Assembly: GCA_021732965.1 (NCBI GenBank)
Contig: JAKFVZ010000587.1
Coordinates: 1 to 12,804 of the forward strand
Source: Reyranella sp.
GTDB taxonomy: Bacteria > Pseudomonadota > Alphaproteobacteria > Reyranellales > Reyranellaceae
Reading direction: 5' to 3'
Length of the DNA stretch: 12,804 bases
Positions 7,225 through 12,804 of the stretch are shown here, piece by piece (positions within the stretch are counted from its first letter, which is position 1; each line of letters begins with the position of its first letter). Under the pieces are notes generated by a model, which was not told where the DNA came from, searched no databases, and saw nothing but the letters and a program-made list of their open reading frames with translations. The position numbers and the translations under genes are program-made.

Positions 7225-7315
7225 GCACGACCTGTGTCGCCGCGCCTAGGGCCCCCATTTCGTCCTGAGGTTCCGCGGCCTTGTCCGCTCCCCTCCGTCG
7301 GGCATGATGCCGGCC

Positions 7316-7322
7316 GGGAGGA
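7316..7322 (+). promoter_or_regulatory. Ribosome binding site of the acyl-CoA dehydrogenase
   Basis: GGGAGGA at 7316-7322 lies 4 nt before the ATG at 7327. It is the strongest Shine-Dalgarno in the window and decides the start: the frame is open 44 codons further upstream, but only at 7327 does a ribosome site precede a normal acyl-CoA dehydrogenase N-terminus. Confidence 0.75.
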
Positions 7323-7326
7323 CCGA

Positions 7327-8487
7327 ATGAAGACGATCGACAAGGCCGACGAAGCCCAGCTGCTCGCCACCATCGACCGGTGGATCGAGCGCGAGGTGGC
7401 GCCGCGGGTGAAGGAATTCGACCATGCCGACAAATGGCCGGCCGAGATCGTGGAGCAGATGAAGGAACTGGGCCTGTTCGGCGCCACGATCAGCCCTGAA
7501 TATGGCGGCCTCGGCCTCCCGGCCACGACCTACGCCGAAATCGTGATGCGCGTCTCCTCGGTGTGGATGGCGATCACCGGCATCTTCAACTCCCATTTGA
7601 TGCTGGCGCTGGCCGTCGAGAAATTCGGCACGCCGCGCCAGAAGGAGCGCTGGCTGCCGAAATTCGCGACCGGCGAGATCCGCGGCGGCCTGGCCCTCAC
7701 CGAGCCCGATGCCGGCACCGACCTGCAATCGATCCGCATGGTAGCGAAGCGCGACGGCAACGATGGCTACGTGATCAACGGCACCAAGACCTGGATCTCC
7801 AACGGCATCGAGGGCCATTGCTTCGCCATGCTGGTGAAGACCAATCCCGAGGCCAATCCGCGCCACACCGGCATGAGCCTGTTCATCACGCCCAAGGGGC
7901 CGGGCTTCACGGTCGGCCGCAAGCTGGAGAAGCTCGGCTACAAGTCGATCGATTCCGGCGAGTTGGTGTTCGAGGACTACAAGATTCCCGCCGATCACCT
8001 GATCGGCGAGGTCGAGGGCCAGGGCTTCGCGCAGGTCGCAGGCGGGCTCGAACTCGGCCGCATCAATGTCGCCTCGCGCGGCGTCGGCATTGCCGAGGGC
8101 GCGCTCCGGCTCGCGACCAGCTACTCCCAGATGCGCAAGACCTTCGGCAAGCCGATCTGCGAGCACCAGGCGATCCAGCTCAAGCTCGGCGAGATGGCCA
8201 CGCGCGCGCGGGCCGCCCGCCTGCTGACGCTCGACGCTGCCGCCATCTTCGATCGCGGCGAGCGCTGCGACATGGAAGCCGGCATGGCGAAGTATTTCTC
8301 GTCCGAGGCGGCGCTGGAGAACAGCATCGAATCGATGCGCATCCACGGTGCCTACGGCTACTCGAAGGAATACGACATCGAGCGCCTCTATCGCGACGCG
8401 CCGCTCACCTGCATCGGCGAGGGCACCAACGAGATGCAGCGCATCATCATCGCGCGCCAGTTGGTCAAGCGGAACCCGATCTCGTGA
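7327..8487 (+). CDS. Acyl-CoA dehydrogenase
   Basis: FAD enzyme of 386 aa, the usual length, that introduces an alpha,beta double bond into an acyl-CoA and passes electrons to electron-transfer flavoprotein. All three domains are present: an N-terminal helical part with the LGLFGATISPEYGGLGLP stretch, a middle beta domain with LALTEPDAGTDLQS (the FAD/substrate loop) and TKTWISNG, and a C-terminal helical domain with the RKTFGKPICEHQAIQ signature. The catalytic base is Glu365 in IGEGTNEMQR. It is the first gene of an operon: its TGA is followed 2 nt later by a class III CoA-transferase, and a second CoA-transferase follows. This suggests that the substrate is an organic acid activated by CoA transfer. 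The chain length or structure of the substrate cannot be read from the sequence. Confidence 0.95.
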   Translation: MKTIDKADEAQLLATIDRWIEREVAPRVKEFDHADKWPAEIVEQMKELGLFGATISPEYGGLGLPATTYAEIVMRVSSVWMAITGIFNSHLMLALAVEKFGTPRQKERWLPKFATGEIRGGLALTEPDAGTDLQSIRMVAKRDGNDGYVINGTKTWISNGIEGHCFAMLVKTNPEANPRHTGMSLFITPKGPGFTVGRKLEKLGYKSIDSGELVFEDYKIPADHLIGEVEGQGFAQVAGGLELGRINVASRGVGIAEGALRLATSYSQMRKTFGKPICEHQAIQLKLGEMATRARAARLLTLDAAAIFDRGERCDMEAGMAKYFSSEAALENSIESMRIHGAYGYSKEYDIERLYRDAPLTCIGEGTNEMQRIIIARQLVKRNPIS

Positions 8488-8489
8488 GC

Positions 8490-9635
8490 ATGAACGGCAA
8501 GCCGCTCGAAGGCATCCGCGTCCTCACGCTCGAACAGTTCGGCGCCGGTCCCTACGGCACGATGTTCCTGGCCGAACTCGGCGCCGAGGTGATCAAGATC
8601 GAGGCACCGCAGGGCGGCGATCCCTCACGGCAGGTCGGGCCGTACAAGCTCGGGCAGGACGACAGCGAGTATTTCCAGGCGTGGAATCTCGGCAAGAAGA
8701 GCGTGACCCTCGACATGAAATCGGCGGAGGGCCGCCGCCAGTTCGAGGCGCTGGTGAAGGGCGCCGACTGCGTCGTGAACAACATGCGCGGCACGCAGCC
8801 GGCGAAGCTCGGTATCGACTACGAGAGCCTCAAACACCTGAAGCCGTCGATCGTCTGCCTGCACATCTCGGCCTACGGCCGCGGCAACGACAGGAAGGAT
8901 TGGCCGGGCTACGACTTCCTGATGCAGGCCGAGGCCGGGCTGATGGAGCTGACCGGCGAGCCTGACGGACCGCCGACGCGGGTCGGTGTTTCGATGATCG
9001 ACAGCATGAGCGGCCTCACCGGCATCGTCGGCCTGCTGAGCTGCCTGCTGCGCGCCCGCACCACGGGCAAGGGCTGCGATGTCGATACCTGCCTCTACGA
9101 CGTCGCCATGCACCAGCTCACCTATCCCGGCCTGTGGTACCTGAACGAAGGCGATGTTTCGCCGCGGGTGCCGCGCAGTGCGCATCTCTCGCTGGCGCCG
9201 GTCCAGACCTTCCCGACCAAGGATGGCTGGATCTTCATCATGTGCATGACGCAGAAATTCTGGCTGAACCTGTGCGAAGTGATGGAGCGCGGCGATCTTG
9301 TGACCGATCCGCGCTTTCCCGATCCCAACACGCGGGCGAAGAACCGCGCGGCGATGTCGGCCGAACTCGACGCGACCTTCCGCACGCGCACGACGGCGGA
9401 GTGGCTGGCCGCGACGGCCGGGCTGCTGCCCGCAGCACCGGTCTATCGCCTAGACCAGGCGCTCGACAGTTCCTTCGCGCGCGAGACCGGCATGGTCTCG
9501 TCCGTGCCGCATCCGGTGAAGGGCGACCTGCGCGTTCTCGCCAATCCCCTGCGCATCGATGGGGAGCGGCTGGTGCAATCTGCGTGCTCGCCGCTCGGCG
9601 CCGACAACGACACACTGCTGGGCAAGTCGTCATGA
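8490..9635 (+). CDS. CaiB/BaiF family (class III) CoA-transferase, first copy
   Basis: Protein of 381 aa that moves CoA between carboxylic acids through an aspartyl-CoA intermediate. The N-terminal Rossmann part shows LEGIRVLTLEQFGAGPYGTM (6-25) and GAEVIKIEAPQGGDPSR (31-47), then WNLGKKSVTLDMKS (65-78). The expected catalytic Asp, by comparison with formyl-CoA transferase Asp169, is Asp171 in SMIDSMSGLTG. A VDTCLYD motif (198-204) and the small C-terminal domain complete the fold. The ATG at 8490 is chosen; a GTG two codons earlier (8484) would overlap the dehydrogenase stop as GTGA and is an equally possible start. Members often form intertwined dimers. Its companion downstream is clearly different in sequence, so a heterodimer or two separate enzymes are both possible. 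The acid and CoA donor are unknown. Confidence 0.93.
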   Translation: MNGKPLEGIRVLTLEQFGAGPYGTMFLAELGAEVIKIEAPQGGDPSRQVGPYKLGQDDSEYFQAWNLGKKSVTLDMKSAEGRRQFEALVKGADCVVNNMRGTQPAKLGIDYESLKHLKPSIVCLHISAYGRGNDRKDWPGYDFLMQAEAGLMELTGEPDGPPTRVGVSMIDSMSGLTGIVGLLSCLLRARTTGKGCDVDTCLYDVAMHQLTYPGLWYLNEGDVSPRVPRSAHLSLAPVQTFPTKDGWIFIMCMTQKFWLNLCEVMERGDLVTDPRFPDPNTRAKNRAAMSAELDATFRTRTTAEWLAATAGLLPAAPVYRLDQALDSSFARETGMVSSVPHPVKGDLRVLANPLRIDGERLVQSACSPLGADNDTLLGKSS

Positions 9636-10744
9636 AGCTTCAGGGCATCAAAGTCGTCGATCTCTCGTGGTTCCTGCCGGGCCCGTATCTCACCACCTCG
9701 CTGGCCGATCACGGCGCCGAGGTGATCAAGGTCGAGCCGCCCGGCGAGGGCGATCCTGGCCGTCACATCCTGCCGCCCGACGCGCGCACCTCGGTATTCT
9801 TCCGCAACATGGGCCGCGGCAAGAAGAGCGTCGTGCTCGACCTCAAGAGCGAGCAGGGCCGCGCCGATCTGTTCCGCCTGGCCTGCGAGGCCGACGTGCT
9901 GGTCGAATCGTTCCGCCCCGGCGTCGCCGCGCGCTTCGGCATCGGCTACGAGACGGTTGCCGCGAAGAACCCGGGCATCATCTATTGCTCGATCAGCGCC
10001 TTCGGCCAGGACGGCGCCTATCCCGGCCGCGCCGCGCACGATCTCGCGCTCGAAGCCATGACCGGCGTGCTGAGCCTGACCCTGGGCGACGACGGACGTC
10101 CGGCGATCCCCGGCATCCCTGTCGCCGATCTCGTCAGTGGTCTCCACGGTCTCGCGGGCGTCCTGATGGCGCTGCTGCGCCGCAAGGACACCGGTCGCGG
10201 CGACTATATCGACGTCTCGATGCACGAATCGCTGATGGCCTCCTGCGCCAACGTGGTCGGCACGACCTTCGCCGAGAACAAGGCGCCCGTCGTGAAGCAG
10301 CAGCGCACGACCGGCGGCTCGGCCTTCTACCGGGTCTACGACACGTCCGACGGCCGCCAGCTCGTCATCGCGGGCCAGGAGATGAAGTTCATCAAGAACC
10401 TGCTGGGCGCGCTCGGAAAGCCCGAGATGGCGTCTTTGTGTGAATGGCCCGGCGCCCACCAGAAGCCGGTGGTCGAATTTCTCACGGAGACCTTTCGCGC
10501 GAAGCCGCTCGCCCACTGGATGGACTGGCTCGCCACGCTCGATATCTGCTACGGCCCGGTGAACACGCTTCCCGAAGCCATCGCCGACGCCAACCTGCAG
10601 CAGCGCGGCTTCATGGTCACGGACGAGCAGGGCCGCCTCCACTTCGGCCCCGTCGTCCGCTTCCGGAACGAACCCTCGAGCCCACTCTACCGCGAGCCGC
10701 TGCTGGGCGAGCATAATGAGGAAGTGCTCGGTCGATTCGGATAG
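9632..10744 (+). CDS. CaiB/BaiF family (class III) CoA-transferase, second copy
   Basis: Protein of 370 aa of the same family as the gene before it but diverged. It begins LQGIKVVDLSWFLPGPYLTT (3-22), with GAEVIKVEPPGEGDPGR (28-44), NMGRGKKSVVLDLKS (59-73), VESFRPG (91-97) and the expected catalytic Asp166 in PVADLVSGLHG. The TGRGDYIDVSMHES segment follows, and the C-terminus has the family ending PLLGEHNEEVL. The start ATG overlaps the upstream stop (ATGA, 9632-9635), so the two are translated together. It looks closest to the general formyl-CoA-transferase or racemase-like branch, whereas the first copy has a longer specialised middle region. A function as the second subunit of one transferase, or as an enzyme acting on the product, is an inference from position. 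Confidence 0.93.
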   Translation: MKLQGIKVVDLSWFLPGPYLTTSLADHGAEVIKVEPPGEGDPGRHILPPDARTSVFFRNMGRGKKSVVLDLKSEQGRADLFRLACEADVLVESFRPGVAARFGIGYETVAAKNPGIIYCSISAFGQDGAYPGRAAHDLALEAMTGVLSLTLGDDGRPAIPGIPVADLVSGLHGLAGVLMALLRRKDTGRGDYIDVSMHESLMASCANVVGTTFAENKAPVVKQQRTTGGSAFYRVYDTSDGRQLVIAGQEMKFIKNLLGALGKPEMASLCEWPGAHQKPVVEFLTETFRAKPLAHWMDWLATLDICYGPVNTLPEAIADANLQQRGFMVTDEQGRLHFGPVVRFRNEPSSPLYREPLLGEHNEEVLGRFG

Positions 10745-10775
10745 TCCCTTCGATCAGGCGCTGAGGGCGGCTGTC

Positions 10776-11312
10776 ATGATCGAACGCATCGTCAAAGTCG
10801 TGTGCTTTGCTTTCGTCGCGTCATTCTTCGGGGTAATCGGCGGCGTTGCCCTGATCTATTTCGATTACGATCTGCCTCCTCATGACAAGGCGCAAAGCGT
10901 TCGCAGCGCCATCGGAAAGTTGAAAGAGATGGGGCCGCGGGTTGAGGAATTTCGCCGCAAGAGCGGCAGGTTGCCGACGAACGGCGAGATTGCGTGCGAT
11001 CTGAAGCCTTGCACCCTGCGCAGTACCTCGGCCATCAGCGTCTCGCCGGAAAGCGATGGGCAGTTTACGCTGACTTATACTTCCTTGGGTGTGATGTTCA
11101 CGCCCGCCCATACCTTTACGACGACGTGGCATTCGCGCGACGGCAGGACCGACCGCGACGGCTGGGATCAACCGTGGCGTTGGTACGTCAGATACTGCGC
11201 GATGGCATTGCCTGCCGTCTTCGTGATCCTGCTGCCGTGGATCTGGATTGCGGTCCCGCGTGTCCTGAAGTGGCGGCGCAGCCGGACCACGGACCTCGCG
11301 GCCCACTCATAG
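10776..11312 (+). CDS. Unrecognised membrane-anchored protein with two terminal transmembrane helices
   Basis: I do not recognise a family. The 178-aa product has a transmembrane helix near each end (about 6-28 and 142-164) around a roughly 110-residue hydrophilic domain, so that domain probably faces the periplasm with both tails cytoplasmic. The loop has two cysteines (74 and 79) that could form a disulfide, and GRLPTNGE (64-71) plus DGWDQPW (128-134) faintly recall the GRYPT and DPWG motifs of type II pseudopilins. That resemblance is weak, and there is no prepilin peptidase site. The ATG at 10776 is preferred because GAGGG sits 8 nt upstream (10763-10767) and it clears the preceding gene; the open frame begins at 10716. 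Base composition is visibly less GC-rich than the neighbours. It starts 31 bp after the CoA-transferase and may be read through from it. Confidence 0.75.
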   Translation: MIERIVKVVCFAFVASFFGVIGGVALIYFDYDLPPHDKAQSVRSAIGKLKEMGPRVEEFRRKSGRLPTNGEIACDLKPCTLRSTSAISVSPESDGQFTLTYTSLGVMFTPAHTFTTTWHSRDGRTDRDGWDQPWRWYVRYCAMALPAVFVILLPWIWIAVPRVLKWRRSRTTDLAAHS

Positions 11313-11319
11313 TCATGAT

Positions 11320-11337
11320 GCGGGCCGGAAGGCCCGC
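11320..11337. terminator. Hairpin between convergent genes, probable bidirectional terminator
   Basis: GCGGGCC (11320-11326) and GGCCCGC (11331-11337) form a perfect 7-bp GC-only stem with a GGAA loop, which fits the stable GNRA class on the plus-strand transcript. It fills the 31-bp gap between the membrane protein and the AidB-like gene, which converge. Neither side has a proper U tract, so it may end transcription weakly, protect 3' ends, or be a copy of a dispersed intergenic palindrome. Confidence 0.55.
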
Positions 11338-11343
11338 GGTCCC

Positions 11344-12804
11344 TTATGAAAGCAACGCGGTGGCTTTAGCGAGTGACACAGGCGCGTCGTCGAGGAGGAG
11401 GTTGATGGCTTCTTCCTCCCAGCCCGACTCGCCGAGCGACAGTGGGTCCTGAGGGGCGAGGCGGTGTTCGATGACGAGGCGTGACAGCAACAGGCGGCGG
11501 GCATCGCCGCCTTCGGCGCCGAGCGTTGCGCCTTCCCAGGCGAGGAGGGCGGCGGTCGTCGCGTGATAGAGGGCGCCGGCGGCGAGGCGGGAGCGCTTTT
11601 CCTGTTTGGGATCGGCGGCGACGGCTTCGACGAAGCGTTCGACCCGGTCGAGCGTGGCGCCCAGCAGGCCCTTGTACTGGCCGGGCAGGGCGCCGCTCGG
11701 CTCGTACCTGGCCTTGAGCGCGGCGGAGAGCGTCTTGTGGCCGCCCGACTTGCCGACGGCGCGCTGCACCACGTCCAGCGCGTTGATGCTGGACGTGCCT
11801 TCCCAGATCGTGCCGATCTGTGCGTCGCGCACCAGCCGCGCGGTCACCCATTCCTCGATGTAGCCGATGCCGCCGCGGACCTCGAGGGCGGCGCTGGCGA
11901 CCGGGATGTTGTCGCGGCAGGCGCGGAACTTGTAGACCGGCGTGAGGACGCGGAGCAGGTTCGCGGCGTCCCTGTCGCCCTTGTCCGCGCGGCCCATCGC
12001 GTCGGCCGAGAAGGCGTACATCGACAGCGCCTGCTCGGTCGGCAGCATGATCTTCATGAGCTGCCGGCGCAGCAGCGGATATTCCGACGTGGGCTTGCCG
12101 AAGGCGCGGCGGCCGCGCGCGGCGGCCAGCGCCTCGTTGAGGCAGCGGCGCATCATCGCCGCGGCCCGCACGCCGTGGCTGAGCCGCGACAGGTTGACCT
12201 GGCTCATCATCTGCTTGAAGCCGTGGTTCAAGTCACCGACCAGATAGGCGGTGGCGCCGTCGAGCACGATCTCACCCGACGCCATGGAGCGCGTGCCCAG
12301 CTTGTCCTTCAGCCGCACGATCCGGTAGCGGTTACGCGAGCCGTCCTCGAGGCGTCGCGGCAGGGCGAACATGGCGAGACCACGGGTGCCCGCCGCCGCG
12401 CCGCGCGGGCGCGCGAGGATCAACGCCAGGTCGGCATCGGCATGGCTGCAGAACCATTTTTGGCCGTAGATCTTCCAGCGCTCAATCCCGTCGGCACCGA
12501 CGCCGATGCGCTCGGCCTCGGTCTCCAGGGCGCCGACGTCCGAGCCGCCGGCCTTCTCGGTCATCAGCTGGGCGCCCTTCATCATGTTCGCCGGGTCCTG
12601 GCTCAGCAGCCGGTCCATCAGCAGGCGCTTCAACTCGGGCGAGGCGTGCGTCTTCATGGTGAAGTTCGACGTGTCGGACATCGAGACCGGGCACATCAGG
12701 CCGAACTCGCCCTGCACGAAGAGATAGGTGAAGGCGTATTTCACCAGCGGATGCGCCGGTTCCGCCATGCCGAGCACGCCGGCGCGATGGCTCATCGCGT
12801 GCAT
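11344..12804 (-). CDS. AidB-like acyl-CoA dehydrogenase family protein, 5' end cut by window
   Basis: About 486 codons are visible, ending with TAA at 11346-11344. The flavoprotein core matches the AidB branch: MTEKAGGSDV, KWFCSHADADLALILARP, RLKDKLGTRSMASGEI, a RRAFGKPTSEYPLLRR segment and GGIGYIEEW. The catalytic-base region reads TIWEGTSSINALDV, with the Glu codon complementary to 11800-11802. A roughly 130-residue C-terminal helical extension follows. AidB-type proteins are usually about 540-600 aa, and the visible part starts in mid N-domain (VSMSDTSNFT comes too early), so roughly 100 residues lie beyond the right edge; the ATG at 12804 is not a convincing start. E. coli AidB is an alkylation-response flavoprotein with little dehydrogenase activity, but EGT rather than EGS here leaves a true acyl-CoA dehydrogenase role open. 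Confidence 0.92.
   Translation of the reverse strand: MHAMSHRAGVLGMAEPAHPLVKYAFTYLFVQGEFGLMCPVSMSDTSNFTMKTHASPELKRLLMDRLLSQDPANMMKGAQLMTEKAGGSDVGALETEAERIGVGADGIERWKIYGQKWFCSHADADLALILARPRGAAAGTRGLAMFALPRRLEDGSRNRYRIVRLKDKLGTRSMASGEIVLDGATAYLVGDLNHGFKQMMSQVNLSRLSHGVRAAAMMRRCLNEALAAARGRRAFGKPTSEYPLLRRQLMKIMLPTEQALSMYAFSADAMGRADKGDRDAANLLRVLTPVYKFRACRDNIPVASAALEVRGGIGYIEEWVTARLVRDAQIGTIWEGTSSINALDVVQRAVGKSGGHKTLSAALKARYEPSGALPGQYKGLLGATLDRVERFVEAVAADPKQEKRSRLAAGALYHATTAALLAWEGATLGAEGGDARRLLLSRLVIEHRLAPQDPLSLGESGWEEEAINLLLDDAPVSLAKATALLS

Noticed and set aside
7181..7258. A longer start (7258) for the TctC-type receptor
   Set aside because: The extra 26 residues would bury the signal peptide, which starts at MRRRHF, and the ribosome site lies just before 7180.
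6063..7526. A 487-codon minus-strand frame spanning the receptor gene and the divergent region
   Set aside because: It crosses the promoter region, is rich in Arg, Gly and His as GC-shadow frames are, and conflicts with the clear receptor and glycosylase frames.
7563..8489. A plus-strand frame that would extend the first CoA-transferase to about 690 aa
   Set aside because: The extension is an out-of-frame reading of the acyl-CoA dehydrogenase and resembles no protein. The conserved CoA-transferase sequence begins only at 8490.
9134..9631. An upstream extension of the second CoA-transferase to 536 aa
   Set aside because: It is the +1 shadow of the first CoA-transferase; the ATGA overlap at 9632 marks the real start.
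10211..10231. Glu in the IDVSMHE segment of the second CoA-transferase read as loss of the catalytic Asp
   Set aside because: Counting against formyl-CoA transferase places the catalytic Asp (169) earlier, in the segment matching PVADLVSG, where Asp166 is intact.
9443..10714. A 423-codon antisense frame over the CoA-transferases
   Set aside because: It is a typical antisense shadow in GC-rich DNA with no recognisable motif; the opposite strand has strong family matches.
12802..12804. The ATG at the right edge as the true start of the AidB-like gene
   Set aside because: The family needs about 100 more N-terminal residues, so this is most likely an internal Met and the gene is cut by the window.

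Overview
The window is GC-rich throughout (about two thirds G+C by eye), tightly packed, and carries many stop/start overlaps of the ATGA or GTGA kind. Its gene content is a complete run of peptide-type ABC transporter core genes, a TctC/Bug-type solute receptor without its membrane partners, class III CoA-transferases and acyl-CoA dehydrogenases. This suggests a free-living, metabolically versatile alphaproteobacterium (Reyranella/Bradyrhizobium-like). That placement is an inference from gene families and composition, not from a marker gene. I see no rRNA, tRNA, CRISPR array, transposase or phage gene.

Layout. (1) Positions 1-3649, minus strand: a four-gene ABC importer operon of the dipeptide/oligopeptide/nickel family. 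It reads permease B, permease C, ATPase D, ATPase F, with every junction a 4-bp overlap. The last ATPase runs off the left edge, and no substrate-binding protein gene is visible. (2) 3650-3786: a divergent intergenic region with a 9-bp inverted repeat. (3) 3787-4242, plus: a small minimal-zincin metallopeptidase. (4) 4265-7180, minus: an operon-like run of a TctC-type periplasmic receptor, a Mug/TDG-superfamily DNA glycosylase overlapping it by 26 bp, and a secreted DUF1254/DUF1214 protein overlapping the glycosylase by 4 bp. (5) 7181-7326: a second divergent region with a plausible promoter facing right. (6) 7327-10744, plus: an acyl-CoA dehydrogenase followed almost without gaps by two different CaiB/BaiF-type (class III) CoA-transferases. 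(7) 10776-11312, plus: an unrecognised two-helix membrane protein of visibly lower GC. (8) 11320-11337: a strong hairpin between convergent genes. (9) 11344 to the right edge, minus: an AidB-like acyl-CoA dehydrogenase missing its N-terminus.

How the genes may work together. The receptor diverging from the dehydrogenase/CoA-transferase operon fits capture and CoA-dependent breakdown of an organic acid. The acid would be bound in the periplasm, activated by CoA transfer and then alpha,beta-desaturated. The substrate cannot be read from the sequence. The ABC importer is probably a separate uptake system.

The region is mainly ordinary transport and catabolism, and I do not see a clearly new system. 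The points most worth a second look are the non-canonical motif 1 of the DNA glycosylase, the dehydrogenase plus two-CoA-transferase block (laid out like benzylsuccinate activation), the cysteine clusters at the ends of both ABC ATPases, and the two divergent control regions.
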